Positions 1-6,223 of a stretch of 10,052 nucleotides of DNA are shown here, piece by piece; positions within the stretch are counted from its first letter, which is position 1, and every line of letters begins with the position of its first letter. Origin of the DNA: BQOK01 sp048388525 (GTDB taxonomy: Bacteria > Bacillota > Clostridia > Oscillospirales > Ruminococcaceae); NCBI RefSeq assembly GCF_048388525.1, contig NZ_DBGCTQ010000094.1, forward strand, positions 1 through 10,052, in the 5' to 3' direction. A program made the translations under genes and the position numbers. The notes beneath the pieces were generated by a model that worked only from the letters and a program-made list of their open reading frames with translations, was not told the DNA's origin and made no database searches.

Positions 1-39
1 CTTTTCTTCTTTGCTTCGCATGATATATTTTCGTCGCAT
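1..39 (-). CDS. 5' end of an unidentified gene running off the left edge
   Basis: Only 13 codons are visible, read leftward from ATG at 39: MRRKYIMRSKEEK. The case for a real start is the spacing. On the minus strand an AAGGAG core lies about nine bases before the ATG, in an AT-rich stretch typical of a start region here. The basic, short N-terminus would fit a small DNA-binding regulator, but 13 residues cannot identify a family. A second in-frame ATG at 21 lacks a good ribosome binding site. No clear promoter lies between the hairpin at 72-109 and this start, so it may depend on read-through from the transporter gene or on a weak -10 (TATAAA, about 59-64). Confidence 0.5.
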   Translation of the reverse strand, partial: MRRKYIMRSKEEK

Positions 40-71
40 ATTTTCTCTCTCCTTTTCCTTTATACTAACAC

Positions 72-109
72 AAAAAGATGGTAGGCACTTTCGTGTCTAC
101 CATCTTTTT
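72..109 (-). terminator. Intrinsic terminator after the EamA transporter gene
   Basis: A 13-bp perfect stem (72-84 with 97-109) is extended by four more pairs (85-88 with 93-96, one of them G-U) around a four-base TTTC loop. The stem starts with five A and ends with five T, so it has a U tract in both directions. It lies 55 bases beyond the stop codon of the minus-strand transporter gene. Confidence 0.85.
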
Positions 110-164
110 ACCACTTCAGCCAGTTGGCTGCCGGGCTTGACTTTATGCAGGGGACGCGCCGGGG

Positions 165-1058
165 CTATTCCATGCCCAGAATGGCGATGCCCACCACCGC
201 GAGGCCGATGACCGCGTAATACTTCCAGCTGAGCTTTTCTTTCAGGAAAATGCGGCTCCACAGCACGCTGAACACGCAGTAGCTGCTGATGAGGGGCGCG
301 GCCACCACCGCATTGCCGCCGATGGCGAAGATGTAGGTGAACTGGCCCGCGGTCTCCACCAGGGCGGCGGCGAACTTGGGCTTTTCGTCCCACAGGCGGA
401 AGCGCTGCTTTTTGATGACCACAACATAGATGAACGCGCACACCGCCATGAACAGAAAGGTGAACTCGTAGGCAATGTTGGCCTGCTCCTCGGCGATGCG
501 GGTATCCAGCAGAAGGGCGTCGGCAAAGGTGCCCAGGCCGTCGATGATGCAGTAGAGGATGGGGAACAGGATGGCCCACACGCTTTTTTGGTACTTGACG
601 GGGCTTTGCTCCCTGCGCTCGGCCCGCTCGGCGTCGCCCTGGCGCTTTTCCAGCAGCGAGAGCAGCAGAACGGCCAGGCAGATCAGCGCCACGGCGGCCA
701 GCTGCAGGCCGGTCATGGCCTGCTTTAAAAACACAAAGCAGAGCACCGCGGCCACCGCGCCGGAGGAGTTGCAGATGGGGCTGGACACCGACAATTCAAT
801 GTACCGCAGCCCCGCATACCCCAGGATCATGGCCAGGATGTACAGCAGCGAGGCGGGCAGGTAGGTGAGAATATCGCCAAAGGCGAAGGGGGTGCCGGTG
901 GCGACCATGTAGATGCCGTGCAGGCCCATGACGGCACCCACGGCGATGATCATTTTCCAGTGGCTGTAGGTGTCGCTGGGCTTGGAGCCCATTTTGGAGA
1001 ACAGGTCGGAACCGCTCCAGAATAAAATTGAAAACAGGGAAAAGACAAACCAACTCAT
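165..1058 (-). CDS. EamA/DMT-superfamily membrane transporter
   Basis: A 297-residue, strongly hydrophobic protein of the usual length for drug/metabolite transporter (DMT, EamA) permeases. Two related halves are visible: about residues 1-137, and about 155-295, joined by a charged cytoplasmic-looking linker (EKRQGDAERAERRE, 137-150). Each half shows about five membrane segments. The stretch near 86-112 ending FVFLKQ and the stretch near 249-275 ending RIFLKEKLSW are the typical end-of-repeat signature of EamA domains. The ATG at 1058 has AAAGGAAG upstream at good spacing. The substrate cannot be read from sequence; members export metabolites, amino acids or drugs. The gene stands alone, with its own promoter at 1278-1306, a leader of about 210 bases and a terminator. 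Confidence is high for the superfamily and none for the substrate. Confidence 0.88.
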   Translation of the reverse strand: MSWFVFSLFSILFWSGSDLFSKMGSKPSDTYSHWKMIIAVGAVMGLHGIYMVATGTPFAFGDILTYLPASLLYILAMILGYAGLRYIELSVSSPICNSSGAVAAVLCFVFLKQAMTGLQLAAVALICLAVLLLSLLEKRQGDAERAERREQSPVKYQKSVWAILFPILYCIIDGLGTFADALLLDTRIAEEQANIAYEFTFLFMAVCAFIYVVVIKKQRFRLWDEKPKFAAALVETAGQFTYIFAIGGNAVVAAPLISSYCVFSVLWSRIFLKEKLSWKYYAVIGLAVVGIAILGME

Positions 1059-1271
1059 GCTTCAAACTTCCTTTACATTGTTTTAGGGGGAGGCTTAAAG
1101 CGGGGCCGGGGGCGGCCTGCGGGGAAACCGGTGGGCCACGCTGCTCCAGCAGTGGGCCGGCATGTGGGCGTGGGCCGTGGGAACACGGCGGGCGCTGTGC
1201 ATAGGGCAGACCTTCCTTTCCGGCGCCGGGCCTAAAGTTTGCCCTGTGCGGCGGGAATGCCGCGCACAGAA
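1059..1271 (-). promoter_or_regulatory. Long G+C-rich structured leader of the transporter gene
   Basis: From the predicted transcription start near 1271 to the ATG at 1058 there are about 210 untranslated bases. They can fold: GCCGTG/CACGGC around a four-base loop (1174-1189), an AGGGCA...TGCCCT pairing (about 1201-1244), and a CTGC/GCAG hairpin near 1141-1152. I could not match it to a riboswitch class I know; guanidine (ykkC), ZTP, THF and T-box signatures were looked for by eye and not found. No T run follows a hairpin just before the gene. The length and structure suggest regulation, but this is inference. Confidence 0.3.
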
Positions 1272-1277
1272 CGATTT

Positions 1278-1306
1278 ATTCTAGCACAAAAGGGCGCGGG
1301 GTGCAA
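1278..1306 (-). promoter_or_regulatory. Sigma-A-type promoter of the transporter gene
   Basis: On the minus strand TTGCAC (1301-1306) and TAGAAT (1278-1283) are 17 bases apart, and TGC before the -10 makes it an extended -10. It lies in the gap between the aminopeptidase terminator and the transporter leader, which supports a separate transcript. Confidence 0.75.
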
Positions 1307-1325
1307 GGGCGCGGCGGGAGCGCGG

Positions 1326-1362
1326 AAAAAAACGCCGCCCCGGGCGGTTTGCCGGGGCGGCG
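1326..1362 (-). terminator. Intrinsic terminator after the aminopeptidase gene
   Basis: An 11-bp G+C stem (1333-1343 with 1352-1362) with an eight-base loop is followed on the minus strand by seven T (1326-1332). It lies 15 bases past the stop codon at 1378. Confidence 0.9.
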
Positions 1363-1377
1363 GCGCAAGGGGCGCGT

Positions 1378-3165
1378 TTACGCCAAAGGATTTGTTTTTT
1401 CGGCCAGCCAGGCGCGCTCGGCCTCGGTCAGGCGGGGGGCCAGGGTATCGTATACAGTTTGATGGAAGGCGTTCAGCCAGGCCTTTTCGCTCTCGTCCAG
1501 CAGTTCGGCCCGGACCGGGGTGAGGTCGATGGGGCAGTAGGTCACCGCCTCAAAGCCCAGGAACTGGCCGTACTGGTTCTTTTCGCGCTCCACGCAGACC
1601 AGCTCGTTCTCGATGCGGATGCCCACCTCGCCCTCTTCGTAAATGCCGGGCTCATCGGTGACCAGCATGCCGGGCTTAAACACCACATTGTTGTTGATGC
1701 GCAGATTGTGGGGCCCCTCGTGCACGCCGCCGAAAAAGCCCACCCCGTGGCCGGTGCCGCACCGGTAGTCGATGCCGTGGGCCCACACCGGGGCGCGGGC
1801 GATGACATCCAGGTTGCCGCCGGTGCAGCCGGAGAGGAACTGAAGCTTCGCCATGTCGATGTGGCTTTTTAACACATAGGTGTAATAGGTGCGCTCGTTT
1901 TCAGTGAGCCCGCCCAGGGCGTAGGTGCGGGTGATGTCGGTGGTGCCGTCGAGATACTGGCCGCCGCAGTCCACCAGCAAAAAGCCCCGGGGCTGGATTG
2001 CAGAACAGTTTTCGGGCGTGGCATGGTAGTGCATCATGGCGGCGTTGGCACCGTAGGCGGCAATGGTATCAAAGCTGGCGCCCTGGTTGAGCTCCTGTTC
2101 TGCGCGCAGGGCAAGCAGCTTTTGCTCCACGTCCACCTCGGTCACGGCGCGGCCGGCGGCCAGCCCGGCCTCCAGCCAGATGGCAAAGCGGACCATGGCC
2201 ACGCCGTCTTTGGCGTGGGCGGTCTTGAGATTTTCGATCTCGGTGGGGTTCTTGACGGCTTTGAGCGCCTGGACCGGGTCGCAGCCCTCCACCAGGGTGA
2301 AGCAGGGGTTGGACTGCAGGGCGGTGTAGATGGCCCAGTTGGTGCCCGCGGTGTCGACCAGGACGGTGTGGTCGTGGTGGTAGCCGGTCAGGGTGCCCAG
2401 CAGCTTTTCATAATCCATCACGCGGACCCCCTGCGCGCCCAGGGCGGCCGCGGCCCCGGCAGGCAGGCGGCCGGCGTCCATGAAGAGCATGGCGTCGTCC
2501 GGGGTGACAAAGCAGTAGGCCAGGGCAAAGGGGGTACAGTCGATATCCGCCGCGCGGAGGTTGAGCAGCCAGGCCACGCTGTCGAGCCGGGTGACCACCA
2601 TGGCGCCGGCCTTTTGTTCTGCCAGCGCGGCGCGCAGGCGGGCCAGCTTTTCGCCGGCGGAGAGGCCGGCATATTTTACGTCCAGCAAAAAGGCCGGGGT
2701 GGCGGGCACGGGGGGGCGGCCCTCCCAGTTGCCCTCTACCAGATCGACGCTTTTGATGACCGCACCCTTTGCGGCCAGGGCTTTTTGCAGGCTTTGCACG
2801 GTGGCAGTGGGGGTGACCATGCCGTCCAGCGCGAGCACCTGCCCCTCGCTGAGGGCCGCGGCCAGGTATTCCTCCACGGTGGGCACGCCCTCCACGCCGA
2901 TGCGCTGGAGCTGCACCTCGCTGCCGGCCAGCTGCCGTTCGGCCTGGATGAAGTAGCGCCCGTCGGCCCAGAGGGCGCTGGCGCTCCCGGTCACCACCAG
3001 GGTGCCCACGCTGCCGGTAAAACCGGAAAAGTAGCTGCGGGCGGCCCAGTGGTCGGGCAGATACTCGCTGGCATGGGGATCGGAGGAGGGGATCAGGCAG
3101 GCATCTGCCCCGGCGGCCTGCATGGCCCGCCGCAGCAGGGCAATTTTTTCGTTGGTGGTCTTCAT
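1378..3165 (-). CDS. Xaa-Pro aminopeptidase, peptidase family M24B, long three-domain form
   Basis: A 595-residue dinuclear metallopeptidase that releases an N-terminal residue preceding proline; probably cytosolic, since no signal peptide is seen. The order matches the long (eukaryotic XPNPEP1-like) form: two creatinase N-terminal domains (about 5-140 and 155-305), the pita-bread M24 catalytic domain (about 310-530) and a short M24 C-terminal domain ending near 592. All five metal ligands are visible: D399 and D410 (VDCG...TTDITRT, 11 apart), H473 (GTGHGVG), E505 (DEPGIY) and E519 (RIENE). H379 and H381 lie in MMHYHA, the usual substrate-binding histidine region. The ATG at 3165 follows AAGAGG on the minus strand. 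It is monocistronic, with its own promoter and terminator. Likely role: salvage of proline-containing peptides. The symbol pepP is commonly used but belongs strictly to the shorter E. coli form, so none is given. Confidence 0.95.
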   Translation of the reverse strand: MKTTNEKIALLRRAMQAAGADACLIPSSDPHASEYLPDHWAARSYFSGFTGSVGTLVVTGSASALWADGRYFIQAERQLAGSEVQLQRIGVEGVPTVEEYLAAALSEGQVLALDGMVTPTATVQSLQKALAAKGAVIKSVDLVEGNWEGRPPVPATPAFLLDVKYAGLSAGEKLARLRAALAEQKAGAMVVTRLDSVAWLLNLRAADIDCTPFALAYCFVTPDDAMLFMDAGRLPAGAAAALGAQGVRVMDYEKLLGTLTGYHHDHTVLVDTAGTNWAIYTALQSNPCFTLVEGCDPVQALKAVKNPTEIENLKTAHAKDGVAMVRFAIWLEAGLAAGRAVTEVDVEQKLLALRAEQELNQGASFDTIAAYGANAAMMHYHATPENCSAIQPRGFLLVDCGGQYLDGTTDITRTYALGGLTENERTYYTYVLKSHIDMAKLQFLSGCTGGNLDVIARAPVWAHGIDYRCGTGHGVGFFGGVHEGPHNLRINNNVVFKPGMLVTDEPGIYEEGEVGIRIENELVCVEREKNQYGQFLGFEAVTYCPIDLTPVRAELLDESEKAWLNAFHQTVYDTLAPRLTEAERAWLAEKTNPLA

Positions 3166-3240
3166 GCTAAAAACCTCTTTTCGTTTGCTTGTTGGGCGGC
3201 GGGAACACGCAGGGGCCCCACCCGCCCGGTCACTGCTACC

Positions 3241-3269
3241 ATTCTAGCACCCGGCGGCAGATTTTGAAA
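3241..3269 (-). promoter_or_regulatory. Promoter of the aminopeptidase gene
   Basis: On the minus strand TAGAAT (3241-3246) is preceded by TGC, an extended -10. A weak -35 TTTCAA (3264-3269) lies 17 bases upstream. The ten bases GTGCTAGAAT are identical to those of the transporter promoter. The leader of about 70 bases can form a GGCGGG/CCCGCC hairpin before the ribosome binding site. Confidence 0.6.
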
Positions 3270-3302
3270 GGCTTTTTTCGCGCCGGTTCCCCTGCGGGGG
3301 TG

Positions 3303-3321
3303 TTGACAAATTGGGTATAAT
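3303..3321 (+). promoter_or_regulatory. Probable promoter of the two-GTPase operon, with odd hexamer spacing
   Basis: A consensus -10 TATAAT (3316-3321) sits about 75 bases before the first ATG. A consensus -35 TTGACA (3303-3308) is present, but only seven bases separate the two, too few for ordinary sigma-A binding. At 16-18 bases upstream of the -10 there is only G+C-rich sequence with poor -35 likeness. The -10 is probably used, and the role of TTGACA is open. Confidence 0.5.
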
Positions 3322-3342
3322 AGTAAGTGGAAGAAACAAAAG

Positions 3343-3370
3343 GGCGGCCGGGTGGATGCACCGGGCCGCC
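3343..3370 (+). promoter_or_regulatory. Leader hairpin before the COG0523 GTPase gene
   Basis: Seven pairs (3343-3349 with 3364-3370), one G-G mismatch and four further pairs enclose a GATG loop. It ends 11 bases before the AAAGGAG ribosome binding site and has no T run, so it is not a terminator. It could affect mRNA stability or translation. No Zur-type operator was recognised in this leader. Confidence 0.3.
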
Positions 3371-3397
3371 GCTTGCGTAAAAAGGAGCGGGAACGAC

Positions 3398-4459
3398 ATG
3401 ACGAAAATTGATATTTTTTCCGGTTTTTTGGGCGCTGGAAAGACGACCCTGATCAAAAAATTGATCGCGGAAGCCTATGCGGGCGAAAAGCTGGTGCTGA
3501 TTGAAAACGAGTTCGGCGAGATTGGCATCGACGGCGGCTTTTTAAAGGAAGCCGGCATCGAGATCACCGAGATGAATTCGGGCTGCATCTGCTGCAGCCT
3601 GGTGGGCGACTTCCGGGAGGCGCTGAAAAAGGTGATTGACCAGTATACGCCGGACCGCATTCTGATTGAGCCCTCGGGCGTGGGCAAGCTGAGCGACGTG
3701 ACCAGGGCGGTGGCCGCCGTGGCACAGGAGCGGGAGGTAAAGCTGAACTGCTTTGCCACCGTGGCGGATGTGAACAAGGTCAAGCTGTATATGAAAAACT
3801 TCGGCGAGTTTTACAACGACCAGATCAGCCACGCCAACGCCATTATCCTGAGCCGCACCGGAGCTGCCAGCGAGGAAAAGGCGGCGGCCGCCGTGGCGCT
3901 GATCCGCGAAAAGAACCCGGAGGCCACGGTTGTGACCACCGACTGGGCGGCGCTTTCGGGCGGGCAGATCCTGGCTGCGATGGAGCAAAAGCAGAACTTT
4001 GTGGCCCAGCTGCTGGCCGAGACCGAGGCGGAGCAGCACGGGCATCACCACCATGAGCACGGGGAAGAGTGCTGCCACGAGGGGCACCGCCATGAGCATG
4101 GGGAGGAGTGCTGCCATGAGGGGCATCACCATGAGCATGGGGAGGAGTGCTGCCACGAGGGGCATCATCACGACCACCACCACGCCGACGAGGTGTTCAC
4201 CAGCTTTGGCCGCGAAACAGCACGCCAATTCACCGAAGCCGAGGTGCGCGGCGCCCTGGCAGCGCTGGACACTGGGAAGTACGGAACGGTGCTGCGGGCC
4301 AAGGGCATGCTGCCCGGCGAAGGCGGCTGGATCTATTTCGACTATGTGCCCGGCGAGGCGGATGTGCGCACCGGAAGCCCCGACGTGACCGGCCGGCTGT
4401 GTGTGATCGGCGCCAAGCTGGACGAAGAGGCCCTGGCCGGGCTGTTTCAGCTGGCCTGA
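3398..4459 (+). CDS. COG0523/CobW-type GTPase with His/Cys-rich metal-binding repeats
   Basis: A 353-residue G3E-family P-loop GTPase of the COG0523 group, whose members deliver metals (often zinc) or help insert cofactor metals. Visible: Walker A GFLGAGKTT (9-17), the family metal motif GCICC (C63, C65, C66), a Walker B-like ILIEPSGVG (88-96), a His/Cys-rich stretch (about 213-262) with three 13-residue repeats, and a CobW C-terminal domain (about 266-350). The guanine-specificity NKxD motif is replaced by SRTG (152-155) after the expected hydrophobic strand. The start at ATG 3398 is chosen because AAAGGAG lies 10 bases upstream; reading upstream to a TTG at 3311 would add 29 residues from a G+C-rich leader and is unlikely. 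The second gene begins 17 bases after the stop, so the two are co-transcribed. Zinc is the best guess from the repeats, but the exact metal and client are not shown. Confidence 0.9.
   Translation: MTKIDIFSGFLGAGKTTLIKKLIAEAYAGEKLVLIENEFGEIGIDGGFLKEAGIEITEMNSGCICCSLVGDFREALKKVIDQYTPDRILIEPSGVGKLSDVTRAVAAVAQEREVKLNCFATVADVNKVKLYMKNFGEFYNDQISHANAIILSRTGAASEEKAAAAVALIREKNPEATVVTTDWAALSGGQILAAMEQKQNFVAQLLAETEAEQHGHHHHEHGEECCHEGHRHEHGEECCHEGHHHEHGEECCHEGHHHDHHHADEVFTSFGRETARQFTEAEVRGALAALDTGKYGTVLRAKGMLPGEGGWIYFDYVPGEADVRTGSPDVTGRLCVIGAKLDEEALAGLFQLA
4055..4171 (+). repeat. Three tandem 39-bp repeats coding for His/Cys-rich units
   Basis: Three contiguous in-frame copies (4055-4093, 4094-4132, 4133-4171) each encode 13 residues of the form EHGEECCHEGHxH. 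Copies differ at only a few, mostly third-codon, positions, which points to recent unit duplication. Extra histidines flank the array on both sides (HGHHHH before, HHHDHHH across its end and after). The unit supplies four His and two Cys, a soft-metal chelating pattern. Copy number may vary among strains. Confidence 0.95.
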
Positions 4460-4476
4460 GATAGAGGAAAAGTACA

Positions 4477-5436
4477 ATGGCGGAAAAAGAGATACCGGTA
4501 TACCTGTTTTTGGGCTTTTTGGAGAGCGGTAAGACCAGCTTTATTCAGGAAACCATGAACGACCCCGCATTCGATTCCGGCGACAAAACGCTGCTGCTGG
4601 TGTGCGAGGAGGGGGAGGTGGAGTACGAACCGGACAAATTCGCCTTCGGCGGCACCACGGTGGAGGTACTGGAGGACAAGGCGGAGCTGAACCCGGAACA
4701 CCTGGCCGCGCTGGAAAGGGCCAGCGGCGCCGGCCGGGTGATCGTGGAATACAACGGCATGTGGCCGGTGCAGGACCTGGCGGAAGCGCTGCCGGGGAAC
4801 TGGGTCGTTTACCAGGCGATCTGCACGGCGGACGGCACCACCTTCCGCACCTATTTTGACAACATGCGCCAGCTGATGCTGGACAAGTTCGCCGCCGCGG
4901 AGCTGCTGGTGGTGAACCGGGCCGAGGCGGTGAGCGCCAGCCCCGACCGGGAGTTTATCCACAAGGCGGTGCGGCAGGCCACCCGCCGCTGCGACATCGC
5001 GTATGAATCTGCCGACGGCAGCGTGGAGTACGACGAGCTGCCGGACGAGCTGCCTTTTGACATCAACGCCGACGTGATCGACATTGCCGACGAGGATTTT
5101 GGCATTTGGTATATGGACGCCAGCGAGGACCCGGAGAAGTACGCGGGAAAAACAGTTCGCTTCACCGCGCAGGTATGCCAGACCCCCCGGGTGGGGCAGG
5201 GCCAGTTCGTGCCGGGGCGCTTTGCCATGACCTGCTGTGTGCAGGATATACAGTTTGTGGGCTTTCCCTGCAAGTACGACGGGGTGAAAACGCTTGCCCA
5301 GCGCAGCTGGATCAAGCTGACGGCCAGGGTGCGGGTGCAGTTCCACCCGCTGTTTGGGGGCAAGGGCCCGGTGCTGACCGCGCTGGAGCTGGAAGCGGCG
5401 CAGCCTTTAAAGAATGACGTGGTGACCTTTAGCTGA
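4477..5436 (+). CDS. COG0523-like P-loop protein fused to a DUF1980/TIGR03943-like C-terminal domain
   Basis: A 319-residue protein with two parts. Residues 1-about 190 resemble a CobW/G3E GTPase: Walker A-like GFLESGKTS (13-21, K19), a strand ending VEYNGMW (90-96) where relatives have EPSG, and VVNRAE (145-150) where NKxD is expected. The metal motif CxCC is missing. Residues about 203-319 (DFGIWYMDASEDPEKYAGKTV through RFAMTCC to FVGFPCKYDG) resemble the C-terminal domain of the TIGR03943/DUF1980 (YcgQ-like) family, usually the soluble partner of a permease; C253 and C254 are the conserved-looking pair. No membrane segments are seen, so it is likely cytoplasmic. It is co-transcribed with the COG0523 GTPase 17 bases upstream. 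Spacing to the ATG from the GAGGAAA-type site is good. A joint role in metal allocation is inferred; nucleotide hydrolysis is uncertain. Confidence 0.8.
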   Translation: MAEKEIPVYLFLGFLESGKTSFIQETMNDPAFDSGDKTLLLVCEEGEVEYEPDKFAFGGTTVEVLEDKAELNPEHLAALERASGAGRVIVEYNGMWPVQDLAEALPGNWVVYQAICTADGTTFRTYFDNMRQLMLDKFAAAELLVVNRAEAVSASPDREFIHKAVRQATRRCDIAYESADGSVEYDELPDELPFDINADVIDIADEDFGIWYMDASEDPEKYAGKTVRFTAQVCQTPRVGQGQFVPGRFAMTCCVQDIQFVGFPCKYDGVKTLAQRSWIKLTARVRVQFHPLFGGKGPVLTALELEAAQPLKNDVVTFS

Positions 5437-5481
5437 AAGAGAGCCTCCAAACATTTTTAAACGTTTGGAGGCTCTCTTTTT
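5436..5481 (+). terminator. Strong intrinsic terminator of the GTPase operon
   Basis: A perfect 17-bp stem (5436-5452 with 5463-5479) with an AT-rich ten-base loop runs into a T run to 5481. It begins at the last base of the stop codon. With A on the left and T on the right, it could also stop leftward transcription. Confidence 0.93.
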
Positions 5482-5631
5482 GTGCATATTTACCACTTTT
5501 TGGGGAGAAATATACTATATAACTGGTCTGCTAGTGTCATAGTAAATAATCAAAAAGGGAATGGTATGTGGCAAAGTTACAAAAATCCGCGAAAGAAAGA
5601 ATTATTTGTCGTAAAAACAAAGTATTTATGC

Positions 5632-5652
5632 TATATTTTAAAGTACAGTGTA
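5632..5652 (+). promoter_or_regulatory. Promoter -10 and candidate self-operator of the BlaI-type regulator
   Basis: The 220 bases before the regulator are AT-rich, unlike the flanks. TGCTATATT (extended -10, hexamer 5632-5637) has only a weak -35 upstream. At the expected transcription start lies TACAGTGTA (5644-5652), close to the TACAnnTGTA dyad bound by BlaI/MecI/CopY proteins but one base shorter in the centre, flanked by TTTTA and TAAAA. A second possible -10, TATACT, lies near 5511. Autoregulation is inferred. Confidence 0.4.
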
Positions 5653-5700
5653 AAATGCAGAAAAGTGCCCGGAGGGCAAGTGGAAAGGACGGATAGAGAG

Positions 5701-6060
5701 GTGGAGACCAATAAATTGTTCGAGGCCGAGTGGAACCTGATGGACATTGTGTGGGAGAACGCGCCGGTCACCGCGAGCAGGGTATCGGCCATTGCCGGCC
5801 AGCGGTTTGGCTGGGCGAAAAATACCACCTACACCGTGCTCAAGCGGCTCATTGCAAAGGGCGTGATCCAGCGCGGGGGAAATGATTTTACCGTGACGCC
5901 GCTGGTGAGCCGGCAGCAGATACGGCGCGGCGAAGCCTGCGCCCTGCTGGAAAAGCGCTTCCAGGGGGACGCCGCCGGCCTGTTGGAGACCCTGCTGGAA
6001 GCGGGCAGCGTGCCACCCGAGCAGCTGCCCCGGCTGCGGCGGCTGCTGGGCGAGGACTAA
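5701..6060 (+). CDS. BlaI/MecI/CopY-family winged-helix repressor
   Basis: A 119-residue protein, the usual length of BlaI-type repressors, dimeric DNA-binding proteins best known for controlling beta-lactamase or copper genes. Visible: the family opening (LFEAEWNLMDIVWENAPVTA), a winged helix with recognition helix near WAKNTTYTVLKRLIAKGVI, the wing, and a C-terminal helical dimer part ending LPRLRRLLGED. The GTG at 5701 is preferred: AAAGGA lies about 11 bases upstream and the product then starts like relatives. An in-frame GTG at 5680 would add seven residues (GGAGGG is only three bases before it). Upstream codons are AT-rich non-coding sequence. No BlaR1/MecR1-type metalloprotease or beta-lactamase gene lies next to it, so inducer and targets are unknown. 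Confidence 0.85.
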   Translation: METNKLFEAEWNLMDIVWENAPVTASRVSAIAGQRFGWAKNTTYTVLKRLIAKGVIQRGGNDFTVTPLVSRQQIRRGEACALLEKRFQGDAAGLLETLLEAGSVPPEQLPRLRRLLGED

Positions 6061-6098
6061 CTCCAACAGCGACCCTCAAAAAGGAAATTTATTTGAAA

Positions 6099-6130
6099 GC
6101 GGGCCCGTGCCGATATCGGCACGGGCCCGC
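6099..6130. repeat. Perfect 32-bp palindrome, possible terminator without a U tract
   Basis: Two 16-base arms are exact inverse complements; as a hairpin this gives a 14-bp G+C-rich stem with an ATAT loop. It starts 38 bases after the regulator stop. It is not followed by a T run (CTGCACTTTGGGG follows), so it may be a weak or factor-assisted terminator for the regulator gene, or a protein-binding site. Confidence 0.6.
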
Positions 6131-6156
6131 CTGCACTTTGGGGCGACGCTTTTTCG

Positions 6157-6185
6157 TTGCGCCGACGGCGGCCCTGTGGTATACT
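6157..6185 (+). promoter_or_regulatory. Promoter of the small membrane protein/radical SAM unit
   Basis: TTGCGC (6157-6162) and TATACT (6180-6185) are exactly 17 bases apart, about 40 bases before the next ATG. Confidence 0.7.
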
Positions 6186-6223
6186 CATACCATATACAAA
6201 ACTTTTGAGAGGAGAAGGGAAAA

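Noticed and set aside
1239..1523. A 94-codon plus-strand frame in the gap before the aminopeptidase stop
   Set aside because: It crosses a promoter and a terminator of the opposite strand and has no ribosome binding site or recognisable protein.
2023..3267. A 414-codon open frame on the plus strand opposite the aminopeptidase gene
   Set aside because: It is the antisense shadow of a G+C-rich gene with all catalytic residues; its translation is a low-complexity Gly/His/Ala text without family motifs.
3256..3397. Search for a Zur-type operator before the COG0523 operon
   Set aside because: No AT-rich ATTACGAT-like dyad was found by eye; zinc control is therefore not claimed.
4055..4171. Direct repeats considered as a CRISPR array
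   Set aside because: The 39-bp units are contiguous without spacers and stay in frame inside a protein gene.
3542..5346. Long minus-strand open frames of about 300 codons opposite the two G3E genes
   Set aside because: They lie wholly antisense to two genes with clear P-loops, and their Val/Leu/His-rich text reflects complementary His and Glu codons.
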